Shown here: positions 52,604 through 61,216 of the stretch, piece after piece
Layout of the letters: every line of letters starts with the position of its first letter
Position numbering within the stretch: the stretch's first letter is position 1
NCBI GenBank assembly: GCA_009993955.1
Contig: JAACSL010000004.1
Coordinates: 1-64,000 of the forward strand
Length of the DNA stretch: 64,000 bases
Direction: 5' to 3'
DNA from: Paraglaciecola sp.
Lineage (GTDB): Bacteria > Pseudomonadota > Gammaproteobacteria > Enterobacterales > Alteromonadaceae
Program-made: the position numbers and the translations under genes
The notes under the pieces: generated by a model
What the model was told of the DNA's origin: nothing
The model's input: only the letters and a program-made list of their open reading frames with translations
Databases searched by the model: none

Positions 52604-53787
52604 CACGCTACGGTAGTCCGGTATTGACGCAAAACAAGATGACTCAACACACCCAACAACAAACCCCAAAATGCCGAGGCAATGCCCGCAACTGAGAAGC
52701 CGGATGCCGTGACTAAAAAAGTGATCATTGCCGCATCTCGATATTGAGGCTTTTCCGTGGCGCTGTGTAAGCTTTGACCAATGGTGCCTAATAAGGCCAA
52801 ACCCGCCAGAGCGGCAATTAAGGGCTGAGGAAAGGCTGCAAACAAACTCACCACGGTGGCAGCACCCATTCCCGCCAAAATGTTAAAAAACCCGGTGGAT
52901 ACTCCCGCAATATAACGTTTATCGGCATCAGGGTGGGCTTCGCTACTGGTGCAAATGGCAGCGGTAATGGCCGCTAAGTTGAAGGTAAAACCGCCAAAGG
53001 GTGCAAATATGAGATTGATAATTCCGGTGCCAGAGAGGATGGGCGAAATAGGCTGTGCCCCATAGCCGCTGGATTTCAAGGTAGCGACGCCAGGAATATT
53101 TTGTGAGGTCATGGTGACAATAAATAGGGGAATGCCGATGCCGATCAGCGCCGACAAACTGAATTCAGGTGTCACCCAAACAGGTCTGGCAAATGACCAC
53201 TGTAAGGCTTCTATAACGAGACTCTGTTGCTGCCAAGCCAACAATAACCCAGAGATTAACACCAATAAAATGGCGTATCGAGGAACAAATCGTTTGGCCA
53301 CCACAAAAACCCCCAACATGCCAGCCACCAACCAAGGACTTGTCTGCAGTGCGGTAAAAATACCCAAACCAAATTGCACCAATATCCCAGCCAGCATTGC
53401 TGATGCTATTGGCAGAGGCAGTCGTTTGGTCAGGGTGTCAAACATCCCAGATAAGCCTGTGAATAAAATTAACAGCGCCACAAAGATAAAAATCCCAATA
53501 GCTTGTTCGATACTGCTATTCACTAAACTGGTGGCAAGTAAGGCTGCGCCTGGGGTGGACCAGGCAATGATAATCGGTCGGCGATAATATAAAGAAAAAC
53601 CCAAACAGCCAATTCCCATACCCAAACCCAAAGCCCATACCCAAGAAATGAGCATCGCTTGCGAGGCGCCAGCCGCTTGTGCAGCCTGAAAAACAATCGC
53701 CATGGCACTGGCAAAACCCACCAACACGGCAATAAAGCCCGCGCTGATAGCCGACAAACTCACATCTTGCAGCCACGGTTTTGCCAT
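52603..53787 (-). CDS. BenE-family benzoate/H+ symporter-like permease
   Basis: This is an inner-membrane protein of about 394 residues with roughly 11-12 membrane segments. The BenE pattern is visible in SAISAGFIAVLVGFASAMAI, IIAWSTPGAALLATS and VTMTSQNIPGVATLKSSGY. I chose the ATG at 53787 because the longer frame would start inside the paired palindromes upstream. Transport of benzoate is proven for few members, and no aromatic catabolism genes are nearby, so the substrate here is open. Confidence 0.9.
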   Translation of the reverse strand: MAKPWLQDVSLSAISAGFIAVLVGFASAMAIVFQAAQAAGASQAMLISWVWALGLGMGIGCLGFSLYYRRPIIIAWSTPGAALLATSLVNSSIEQAIGIFIFVALLILFTGLSGMFDTLTKRLPLPIASAMLAGILVQFGLGIFTALQTSPWLVAGMLGVFVVAKRFVPRYAILLVLISGLLLAWQQQSLVIEALQWSFARPVWVTPEFSLSALIGIGIPLFIVTMTSQNIPGVATLKSSGYGAQPISPILSGTGIINLIFAPFGGFTFNLAAITAAICTSSEAHPDADKRYIAGVSTGFFNILAGMGAATVVSLFAAFPQPLIAALAGLALLGTIGQSLHSATEKPQYRDAAMITFLVTASGFSVAGIASAFWGLLLGVLSHLVLRQYRTTVA

Positions 53788-53811
53788 AACGTTGCCAATT
53801 GAATTTAATAA

Positions 53812-53837
53812 TGTATACATAATAAATATTGTATACA
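53812..53837 (-). promoter_or_regulatory. paired TGTATACA operator-like palindromes
   Basis: Two identical 8-bp palindromes (53812-53819 and 53830-53837) are centred 18 bases apart, just upstream of the permease start. The repeat fits binding by a dimeric GntR regulator on two nearly adjacent faces; the adjacent GntR gene is the obvious candidate. TATACA within each copy could also serve as a -10 element. Confidence 0.55.
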
Positions 53838-54083
53838 TATATTGCTAATTAAATTTTACGCTTATTTCGTGGCATTAACTGAGGTAAACAGTGAGCAAAA
53901 AATCGCTACAAGGTGTCGCAAAATACAATGGATTGATCAAAAAAGTGTCAAAAAAATTTACAAAACCTTAAACAAAAAACCGCAAAGATTTGTAAGCGGT
54001 TGATTTAAAATGATTATATATTGTGGTTAAAAATTTGCTTACCTAAAGCGATTTTACAATTTGTTGACAAATAAGAGGCATAC

Positions 54084-54878
54084 ATGAAAACACGAATTTT
54101 GAGTCTTAGTTGGTTATTGAGCAGTTTTTTCGCTGTGGCCGTGCAAGCGAGTCCCATCTTTCAAAATTTTGGCCAGTTCGATCCATACACCGGTGGTGGG
54201 AGCGGTATTCCTAATGACGCCGTGGCTTGGTCACAGTTTGATTTTGGTCAACAAACGTTAACTATGGCTTTAACGGCAACCGAACGTTATTGCACAGACC
54301 CAGTCGCCAATGATGGCGCGGGCACATTTACTGCGATGGCGGGAATTAACGCAGTTAATTGCAGTAACGCAGCGACAACGCCAGGTGCCAATTGGAACTT
54401 TGGGCTTTACTTGGCCATTGACGGTAACATCACTTTTTCTGATTTTTTTGCTGACTTAGCCCAAGCTAATCAACTTTTAATTCTGCGCTTTAATTACGAT
54501 ACCGATCCAAGTGCTGCGATTTCATTTGGTACAATTGATATTGCCGCTTGGGCACTTGCAGAAGCAGGTGATAGCAACGTTTTTCAAACAAGTCAAAACA
54601 TGCATTTCTCGTGGTTAGACAATCCATTGTATGTCGTGCCACCTGCCATTGACTTCGACCCAAATAGCGCTGGTTCCTACAACTTAAGGATGACAGCTTC
54701 GACGATGGTTGAAGATGGAGCTGGTAACCCAAACAGCATTGCCGTGTTATTAGAAAGTTTGGCCATTGACGTCAATGTTGTGAGTACAGATGTCTCTGCC
54801 CCAGCCAATATTGGTTTGTTTTCTCTGGCTTTGTTAGGTGGCGCGTTGCTGCGTCGGCGCCAATTGAAAGTGAAGTAA
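54084..54878 (+). CDS. secreted protein with PEP-CTERM-like sorting signal
   Basis: This is a 264-residue protein with a signal peptide (LSWLLSSFFAVAVQA) and a Gly/Asn/Ala-rich beta domain (DPYTGGGSGIPNDAVAWSQF) of the choice-of-anchor type. The C-terminus VSAPANIGLFSLALLGGALL followed by RRRQ is a PEP-CTERM-like tail, closely like the one at 47958-48515. The RBS AAGAGG is at a good distance. It is a single gene with its own terminator. The function is unknown; surface or matrix attachment is likely. Confidence 0.78.
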   Translation: MKTRILSLSWLLSSFFAVAVQASPIFQNFGQFDPYTGGGSGIPNDAVAWSQFDFGQQTLTMALTATERYCTDPVANDGAGTFTAMAGINAVNCSNAATTPGANWNFGLYLAIDGNITFSDFFADLAQANQLLILRFNYDTDPSAAISFGTIDIAAWALAEAGDSNVFQTSQNMHFSWLDNPLYVVPPAIDFDPNSAGSYNLRMTASTMVEDGAGNPNSIAVLLESLAIDVNVVSTDVSAPANIGLFSLALLGGALLRRRQLKVK

Positions 54879-54907
54879 TTCACCTAATACCCCGCAGTAT
54901 TTTTGTA

Positions 54908-54935
54908 AAAAAGCAGGATCGTCATCCTGCTTTTT
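54908..54935 (+). terminator. rho-independent terminator
   Basis: A 12-bp perfect stem (54908-54919 and 54924-54935, loop CGTC) has a GC core, AGCAGGAT, and ends in five T. It lies 30 bases after the preceding gene. Confidence 0.92.
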
Positions 54936-55088
54936 AATGAGCAGAAAAGGGTCATCATATTGGATTGCCTGGCTGGCGTTGGAGAACTCTTAATCCTGTA
55001 CTGCCTTCGTAAATATTCACCTTACTCAATCTGACCAATAACTAGGGTGGGTAACCGACTTAGTGACTAAACGTGTTGGGTGAACGAA

Positions 55089-55805
55089 TTAGTCCCCGGC
55101 GGTATTTAAGATTTGCTCCATGATTTGATTAACATCATATGTCTTTGCAAAAGCCGGTGAGAACGCGATATAGGAGGGTTTTCCATCGAGGCGCAGGGTA
55201 TAAAACTGAAACCTTTTTTCAAGCCCTAACTTATTAATGGTGGTTAAGGCGATGGTGGCATCACTGGCAACCAAGTCGATTTTTTCTTGTGCCAACATCA
55301 GTAAAGCGTCGTCGAGTCGAGTCGTTTCATAAATATTAAGATTGCCAGATTTGGCTAAACGATGGAATTCTTCGTCGATCATGGCGTGTCGCAGCATGCC
55401 AATGACCTTTAGATTATCCAGTGCAGCAAGACCGGTGAATTCAAAGGGATCTTCAATGCGTTTTATCAACACACTTTTGCCTAAATGGGCTAAAGGTAAG
55501 CGCGGAAAAACAAAAAAATTCTGTCGTTCCTCAGTCATTAAAGTAGGCATGAGGGCATCAATGCTGCCCTTTTTTACTTCTTGAAAGGCACGAGCCCAAG
55601 GCATCACCATGATGTGAATTCGCATGCTTGAGTGCTGTTGCGCAGTGGTTAACATATCCACCAACGAACCTTGCGCTTGCTTATTTTCATCAAGATAAAC
55701 AAAAGGGGGAAGTTCAGTTGTGGCTAATGAGAAACTCAAGGTTGCTTCTTCGGCGCTGAGGTAAAAACTCAAGCAAAGTGACAAAATTAAAGAATATTTG
55801 CGCAT
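55089..55805 (-). CDS. periplasmic solute-binding protein (SBP_bac_3 type)
   Basis: This is a 238-residue exported protein (signal SLILSLCLSFYLSA). It has the two-lobed binding-protein pattern: TELPPFVYLDENKQAQGSLV at the start, WARAFQEVKKGSIDALMP, and VASDATIALTTINK in lobe 2. It is not accompanied by ABC-transporter permease or ATPase genes. It may serve a distant transporter or, like several solitary relatives in alteromonads, a sensor. The ligand is unknown, possibly an amino acid. Confidence 0.88.
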   Translation of the reverse strand: MRKYSLILSLCLSFYLSAEEATLSFSLATTELPPFVYLDENKQAQGSLVDMLTTAQQHSSMRIHIMVMPWARAFQEVKKGSIDALMPTLMTEERQNFFVFPRLPLAHLGKSVLIKRIEDPFEFTGLAALDNLKVIGMLRHAMIDEEFHRLAKSGNLNIYETTRLDDALLMLAQEKIDLVASDATIALTTINKLGLEKRFQFYTLRLDGKPSYIAFSPAFAKTYDVNQIMEQILNTAGD

Positions 55806-56054
55806 GCAGCCTATCTAATTCGGGGGTATTTTGCTATCACCTAGAGGTTGCGCTCAAATACAGTGATACCGCTATTTTTAATGGTGAAATGTTATCTCGC
55901 TTTCAGCCGTTTTACCACGCTTTCCCAGCGCTGACTTTGCTTTTATTCATTTGCCAAAGTCAGTAAACATTGAGGATTCTTCTCCAAGCCCGCAGCGCTT
56001 AAGTTTCTATCCGTCACGGAATACTTTGTGTTTTAATAGACAATTATAGTTATC

Positions 56055-57755
56055 ATGAGCCGTATCATGCGTTTACACACCTTATCCCTTGGCTGGCTGC
56101 TGCTAAGCGTCGTGCATCCCTCGTTGGCGAAAGACCTTGATTTGAACGTGGTAAGTCAAATTAAAGACCAAGCCTTTAATCATTCTCAGGTTATGGATTA
56201 TGTGAGCTACTTATCTGATGTCAATGGCCCAAGGCTCGCTGCTTCACCTCAATATTTGCAAGCAGCAAACTGGGCGGTGCTGACCCTCAAAGACATGGGC
56301 ATCCATGATACAAGGTTAGAAAGTATCGGTGAGTTTGGGCGTAGTTGGTCATGGTCTAATATTTCTGTGCACATGCTAACGCCGCAGCCAACAAGCTTAG
56401 TTGCCGTACCGTTAGCCTGGAGTGCTGGTACCCAAGGGGATGTACAAGCGCAAGTTGTTTATGCCCCATTGTGGGAAGGGGCCGATGATCCAGCTCAACA
56501 AAACTTGCTGAAGCTTGCCCAGCGCATCGAAGCATACAAGCAGCAATACCTTGGCACTTTGCGTGGGAAAGTCGTTTTACTTAATGCAGAACGCCCTTTT
56601 TCTTTACCGTTTGAGGCTGAGGTTCAGCGCTGGTCAGACGGCGATTTGCAAGACATGCAAAGTGCGCGAGACCCGCTTGTCGATGATCTTTATGCGTGGC
56701 CATTGTTAGACTATCCAGGGGATGCGGCAAAACAGTTGCTGATGCTTGAAATAGTCCCCTCAGAGATCCAAGCCGATTACAGTGAGCGCTATCAAAAGCT
56801 TATGCAGCGCCTGATAGATTTTTTCTTGCAAGAAGGGGTTGCAGGTGTCATGCAAACCAACCAAGAGGGCAACGGTGGAGTGATTTTTGCTGAAGCATTT
56901 GGTTCGTTTGATCCACGAGATAACATCGCCCCACCTGCGATGCAAATGATGCCAGAACATTATAATCGCCTCGTTCGGTTGGTTGAACGTGATATGCCAG
57001 TCAGTGTTAAGTTCAACATAGCGGCGCAGTTTCCCAATGAGCACGCACAAGGCAACAATGTGATCGCTGACTTACCTGGGCAAAATAAAAAAAACCAAGT
57101 TGTGATGCTCGGTGCTCATTTGGATTCTTGGCACACTGGCACTGGCGCAACCGATAACGGTGCAGGGGTCGCTATTGTTATGGAAGCAATGCGTATCTTA
57201 AAAACACTCGACCTTAAGTTGGATCGCACCGTAAGACTCGGTTTATGGGACGCTGAAGAAGTTGGCCATTATGGTTCAAGACGGTATGTCAAAAAACATC
57301 TCGGCGATCCTGTTGCCATGCAACTACGCCCAGCGCATGAACATTTTTCGGTATATTTCAATATTGATACAGGCAGTGGCAAAACCCGCGGCATCCTGAC
57401 GCAAGGAAATGATATGGCCAAACCCATCTTTGACCAGGCGATGCAACCCTTTCACGAACATGGTATTGCTACCATTGTGCCACGCAATGATTGGGGAACA
57501 GATCATCAAGCGTTTGATGCGGTAGGGCTACCAGCCTTTAACCTGCTTCAAGACCAACTAGACTATTGGTCACATACTCATCATGCTAATGTGGATACCC
57601 TAGATCACATCGTACCTGAAGATTTAATGGTATCAGCGGCGTTTTTAGCCACCTTAGCCTACCAAGCAGCCATAGCAGACAGCTTAATGCCGAGAGAGCC
57701 TTTGCCAAGAGCATTGCCAACCCCGAGTCCATTGCCAGCGATTTTGCGAGATTGA
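56055..57755 (+). CDS. M28 family exopeptidase (carboxypeptidase Q/PGCP-like)
   Basis: This is a 566-residue exported metallopeptidase with a signal peptide (LSLGWLLLSVVHPSLA). A PA-like insert domain lies in the middle. The zinc site is complete: GAHLDSWHTGTGATDNGAG with His and Asp ligands, LWDAEEVGHYGSRRYV with the catalytic Glu pair, and DWGTDHQAFDAVG late. Relatives remove N- or C-terminal residues from short peptides. It fits the other secreted peptidases of the window and is followed by a palindromic region. Confidence 0.93.
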   Translation: MSRIMRLHTLSLGWLLLSVVHPSLAKDLDLNVVSQIKDQAFNHSQVMDYVSYLSDVNGPRLAASPQYLQAANWAVLTLKDMGIHDTRLESIGEFGRSWSWSNISVHMLTPQPTSLVAVPLAWSAGTQGDVQAQVVYAPLWEGADDPAQQNLLKLAQRIEAYKQQYLGTLRGKVVLLNAERPFSLPFEAEVQRWSDGDLQDMQSARDPLVDDLYAWPLLDYPGDAAKQLLMLEIVPSEIQADYSERYQKLMQRLIDFFLQEGVAGVMQTNQEGNGGVIFAEAFGSFDPRDNIAPPAMQMMPEHYNRLVRLVERDMPVSVKFNIAAQFPNEHAQGNNVIADLPGQNKKNQVVMLGAHLDSWHTGTGATDNGAGVAIVMEAMRILKTLDLKLDRTVRLGLWDAEEVGHYGSRRYVKKHLGDPVAMQLRPAHEHFSVYFNIDTGSGKTRGILTQGNDMAKPIFDQAMQPFHEHGIATIVPRNDWGTDHQAFDAVGLPAFNLLQDQLDYWSHTHHANVDTLDHIVPEDLMVSAAFLATLAYQAAIADSLMPREPLPRALPTPSPLPAILRD

Positions 57756-57777
57756 GAAGTCGAAAAACTGGATCCGC

Positions 57778-57838
57778 ATAATCAATCACTTTATTTGAGT
57801 TTTTTGTATTTACTCAACTCGATGAAGTGATTGATTAT
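57778..57838. terminator. nested hairpin behind the M28 gene
   Basis: Perfect 14-bp arms (57778-57791 and 57825-57838) enclose a second short dyad, TTGAGT/ACTCAA. It lies 23 bases after the M28 stop. The outer stem has few GC pairs and no T run follows, so it may stabilise the mRNA 3' end or be a binding site rather than a strong terminator. Confidence 0.45.
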
Positions 57839-57962
57839 TGGGTTTAGCTATCATACTCTCTGTCGGCAACTATCAAGGAAGAAGTGCTTACCTGCGTTAA
57901 ACAAACCCTCCTCGAAAACTGCACATAAATCTAATTAACCCCCTAAATAAAACGGGATACTT

Positions 57963-58656
57963 ATGCTAAAGAAGTTTCTACTAGCTGCTATATGTTTGCT
58001 TGGTCTGCAAGCGTGTGTCAGTGCGCCTAGTTTCACGCCATTGCCTCAAGCCTCACGCCTCACGCGATGCTATTACATCGTTAGAATCTTACATCTTAGT
58101 AATTCAAGATGAAGTTAAACCATCAGTTGAATTATCTAATGTTTCTGGTGCCTTGGGCGGAGGTCTCATTGGAGCTGCAATTGATTCGTCAGTAAACGAC
58201 GATAGGTCGACATCTGCGAGGATTACCATTGAACCACTATTTGACGTCACAGAAGACGTAGATTTTCGTCAATACATCGCCACTGAGCTGAATTCAGTGT
58301 TAGCCCAATTGAAACAATCAAATCCCAAAGACAGCGCCGAGGTGATTGTTCTTGAAGACAAAGAGATAAGTTGGTGAGCAAAAAAGTTGGCACCAAACAA
58401 TGCGTTTGCATTTTTCAGCACTCACTATCAGTTTATGGACGACTTCAAAGTATTACAAACTCGAACTAACGTGTTGCTCTTCATAGGCGATGGTAAAAAA
58501 CAGGATATCGATAAACCCGCCTATTTTAACAACTACGTATACCAATCGCCCGCTTTTGGTAATGGTGGCGAGAGTTCTATAAAAGTATGGGCAGCAGACG
58601 AAGGGAAATTAGTTAACCCCAATCCTGTTCAATTTCTTAAACAGGATTGGGGTTAA
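57963..58656 (+). pseudogene. lipoprotein gene with a 7-bp duplication and a nonsense codon
   Basis: An ATG at 57963 after GGGA starts a lipoprotein signal with lipobox LQAC. The frame breaks at a tandem CCTCACG duplication (58051-58057 and 58058-58064). Removing one copy rejoins PLPQAS to RDAITSLESYILVI, and the reading continues to a TGA at 58375-58377. The same frame then stays open (AKKLAPNNAFAFFS) to 58656. The intact product would be an envelope lipoprotein of about 229 residues, with a Gly-rich GALGGGLIGAAID segment. The family is not recognised. Confidence 0.75.
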
Positions 58657-58662
58657 CTAATT
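58607..58662. terminator. 23-bp perfect inverted repeat shared by two convergent genes
   Basis: Arms 58607-58629 and 58640-58662 are perfectly complementary, with a 10-base loop, and the sequence includes a run AACCCCAATCC. It overlaps the last codons of the lipoprotein gene and the stop of the desaturase gene on the other strand. It is an efficient-looking bidirectional terminator lying inside coding sequence. Confidence 0.8.
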
Positions 58663-59617
58663 ATTGGAGCAATGTCATCACCACCTGCTTGTAGCCTTTA
58701 AAAATTGTGGTGTTGTGTAAAATCCCCTTGTCTTGCAAAAATTGGTGAAAGGCTTTGAGTCGATACGGGGGGATGGCGGGTTGCCAATGGTGTTCTAAAT
58801 GATAGTTAACATGATTGGGAGCTACCGTTAGCCGTTCCCACCATGCGGCATACGCGGTTCTGGCGTGTAAACGCGGATCGAGATCGAGTAGGTTTGGCAC
58901 CGCAGCATGTTCGGCTGCATTGCGAATTCTCGAAAACAGCATAAATGTGCTGAAGTATGCTAGCCACCGCAGACCATAGAGCCACAACACATCAAACGCT
59001 AGCAGCAGCGCTAACAGCAAGCCATGAAACACCAGTGTTTGCCATAAGTTCTTGATGAGATTCGCGACTATCTGCCAAATCCGGGGTTTGTAGGCCGCCT
59101 GACTAGACTGATAGGCCATGTCATAGTCGAGCATACCTGCATACATGAGCAGTAAGATGTAAGTATTTTTAAGACCGGTAATACCCAGCAAGTCGCGCCC
59201 GCATTTACGTAAAAAACTGGCTTTTGCAACGGGATAAAGTCGATAGTTGGGGTAGTCGGGATCCTGTTCAGTGCCTGCTTTGGCATGATGACGTAAGTGG
59301 TAACGGCGGTAGCCTTCAAACTGAGCCAAAATCGGCGCTGCACATAACCACTTTCCCACCCAGCGATTCAATCGGGCAGAACGAAACAGGCCATTGTGTA
59401 CACAGTCGTGCATCAAAATGCCCAAACCCAGTTGTCGGTTACCCAGCAATACTAAACACATAACCACTGTGACAGGATTCAGCCATAAGGCTGGCAGTAA
59501 AAAGGCGAGGGCAATCAGGGCATAATTAATTACCACCGTTAGCCACGCCCGGGCATCAGATTTTTGCAAAAACGGTTTAAAATCACTGGCAGTTAACACT
59601 TTTCGAAAATCTTGCAT
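58661..59617 (-). CDS. fatty acid desaturase
   Basis: This is a 318-residue membrane protein from ATG 59617, with AAGGACC upstream. The three histidine boxes of membrane desaturases/hydroxylases are present: HDCVH near 70-74, HLRHH near 107-111 and HLEHH near 276-280, separated by membrane segments (for example ALIALAFLLPALW). These bind a diiron centre. The exact reaction (desaturation position, or carotenoid or sterol-type hydroxylation) cannot be assigned. Its stop lies in the shared terminator hairpin. Confidence 0.9.
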   Translation of the reverse strand: MQDFRKVLTASDFKPFLQKSDARAWLTVVINYALIALAFLLPALWLNPVTVVMCLVLLGNRQLGLGILMHDCVHNGLFRSARLNRWVGKWLCAAPILAQFEGYRRYHLRHHAKAGTEQDPDYPNYRLYPVAKASFLRKCGRDLLGITGLKNTYILLLMYAGMLDYDMAYQSSQAAYKPRIWQIVANLIKNLWQTLVFHGLLLALLLAFDVLWLYGLRWLAYFSTFMLFSRIRNAAEHAAVPNLLDLDPRLHARTAYAAWWERLTVAPNHVNYHLEHHWQPAIPPYRLKAFHQFLQDKGILHNTTIFKGYKQVVMTLLQ

Positions 59618-59751
59618 CACAAGGTCCTTGGCTCAACCCTTAACCACGCACCACTTTGCAGCGCTGTAGTTCGCTCAAGGCATTACTTTGCGACGGAACA
59701 GGGGGGTAGTCAACGGGATGCGTAGATCCCGTTTTTAGATTAATTAGGCCC

Positions 59752-60501
59752 CTAACTTAATTTCGCCAACATACTCAGTGGTGCGATGCGAGCTAAATAA
59801 CGGAATAACGCCCATGGCCAGGTGGGCACAAAACTGTTGGCCACTTCTTTTTCTATGGCCTTAACCATGGCTTGACAACCTACTTCGGTGTCAACAATAA
59901 ACGGGACTTTTTTCACTTTCTCGTTTATTTCGCTGCGAATAAAACCTGGATGGATGGTGGTCACTTTAATGGGGGTACCCAAGACATCAATGCGAATGCC
60001 CTCGGTCAGCGAGCTTAATGCAGCTTTGGTGGCGGCGTACACCGTCATAGCCCGCCTTGCTCCGCGCACCGCACTCACCGATGAGATAGTCACTAAGTGT
60101 CCTGCTTGCTGCTGGCGGAAGATTTGCATAGCGGCTTCACATTGAGCCAGGGCAGAAACAAAATTGGTGATGGCGGTTTGTTTGTTGGCATAAAAATAAC
60201 CGCTGCCCACCGACGCACCTTTGCCCATGCCAGCATTGACGATAATGCGATCAACACTGCCCAAATCTTCTTTAAAGTCAGCAAATACCTTAAACACTGC
60301 ATCATGATCATCCACGTCTAGAGCACGGATAAAAACTTGAATGGTGGGGTTAATAGCCAAGAGTTCTTCTTTCAGGGTTTCAAGGCGATCGATGCGCCGT
60401 GCGCACAAGGCCAAATTGCGTCCTTTTTTGGCAAATTCGATGGCCATACCACGACCTAAACCAGAACTAGCGCCGGTAATCAGGATATTTTGTCTTGTCA
60501 T
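59752..60501 (-). CDS. short-chain dehydrogenase/reductase
   Basis: This 249-residue NAD(P)-dependent enzyme has the cofactor motif TGASSGLGRGMA, Asn in IVNAGMG, catalytic Ser in VTISSVSA and the YAATKA motif with Tyr/Lys. The arginines of CARRIDR suggest NADP preference. It is the last gene of a same-strand group with a histidine phosphatase, a phosphotransferase and an acyl-CoA dehydrogenase, so an acyl-chain or short carbonyl substrate is likely. Confidence 0.92.
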   Translation of the reverse strand: MTRQNILITGASSGLGRGMAIEFAKKGRNLALCARRIDRLETLKEELLAINPTIQVFIRALDVDDHDAVFKVFADFKEDLGSVDRIIVNAGMGKGASVGSGYFYANKQTAITNFVSALAQCEAAMQIFRQQQAGHLVTISSVSAVRGARRAMTVYAATKAALSSLTEGIRIDVLGTPIKVTTIHPGFIRSEINEKVKKVPFIVDTEVGCQAMVKAIEKEVANSFVPTWPWALFRYLARIAPLSMLAKLS

Positions 60502-60520
60502 GTTGTGTGTCTTCTTTGGC

Positions 60521-61216
60521 TTATTTATAGGTAATCAAGTGTTTGTATTGGTTATCAAACACGGCGTGTTCATTGAGGCTTGATAACAACAAACCTTTGC
60601 GCGAGGTAATCAGTTTAGTCACCCCCGCATTGACTAAGGTCCAATTCAAATTCATCAGCTGGCTGGCTGGTACACCCAATAATTGCTGGCTGACCAAAGA
60701 AATGGGCCCGCCAGAGGTAAACACGGCGATGTGCTTGGCGGTGTCGGCCAGTGCGAGGGTTGCCGCTAACGCGGCATTAATACGTGTATGGTAGCTTGTC
60801 CAACTTTCGGCATAGTCATGGTCGTGCTGCCCAGCTACCCAACGGTCCATGGCTTGATTTAAGATTTGCTCCAAGGCTTTTTCGGGATCGGTCTGCGCCA
60901 TTAAATAACGTTTGGTTGAACCCGCAGTGGCAAATTGCGTATCCAATTGCGCCAAGATATCTTGAAAATCATATTCGTTCCAACGCGCGTCAAATTGCAC
61001 TTCGCGCTCTGTGTGTGGCAGGTGAGCCAAACAGTGTTGTGCAGTTTGCTGGTGGCGCAACATGCCACCTTGAACAACATAATCAAATTGAATGTGTCGC
61101 TGTGCAAAATGCTGACCCAATAAACTCGATTGTTGTTCACCAAGACTGGATAAACAATCGTAGTTGTCGTGCCCAAAGGAGGCTTGACCATGGCGGATAA
61201 GGTAAATACTGGCCAT
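60521..61216 (-). CDS. histidine phosphatase family protein
   Basis: This 231-residue protein begins YLIRHGQASFGHDNYD, the RHG catalytic motif at the N-terminus. Arg in GGMLRHQQTAQ, Glu in WNEYDFQ and the second His in VFTSGGPIS-like AVFTSGGP follow the branch pattern. In that last motif the usual second catalytic His (SHGG) reads TSGG, so activity may be altered. The ATG is directly after the phosphotransferase stop. Its role in this acyl-metabolism group is unknown. Confidence 0.88.
   Translation of the reverse strand: MASIYLIRHGQASFGHDNYDCLSSLGEQQSSLLGQHFAQRHIQFDYVVQGGMLRHQQTAQHCLAHLPHTEREVQFDARWNEYDFQDILAQLDTQFATAGSTKRYLMAQTDPEKALEQILNQAMDRWVAGQHDHDYAESWTSYHTRINAALAATLALADTAKHIAVFTSGGPISLVSQQLLGVPASQLMNLNWTLVNAGVTKLITSRKGLLLSSLNEHAVFDNQYKHLITYK

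Noticed and set aside
53111-53587. 158-codon plus-strand frame inside the BenE permease gene
   Set aside because: It is antisense to a complete membrane protein gene and has no ribosome site or family.
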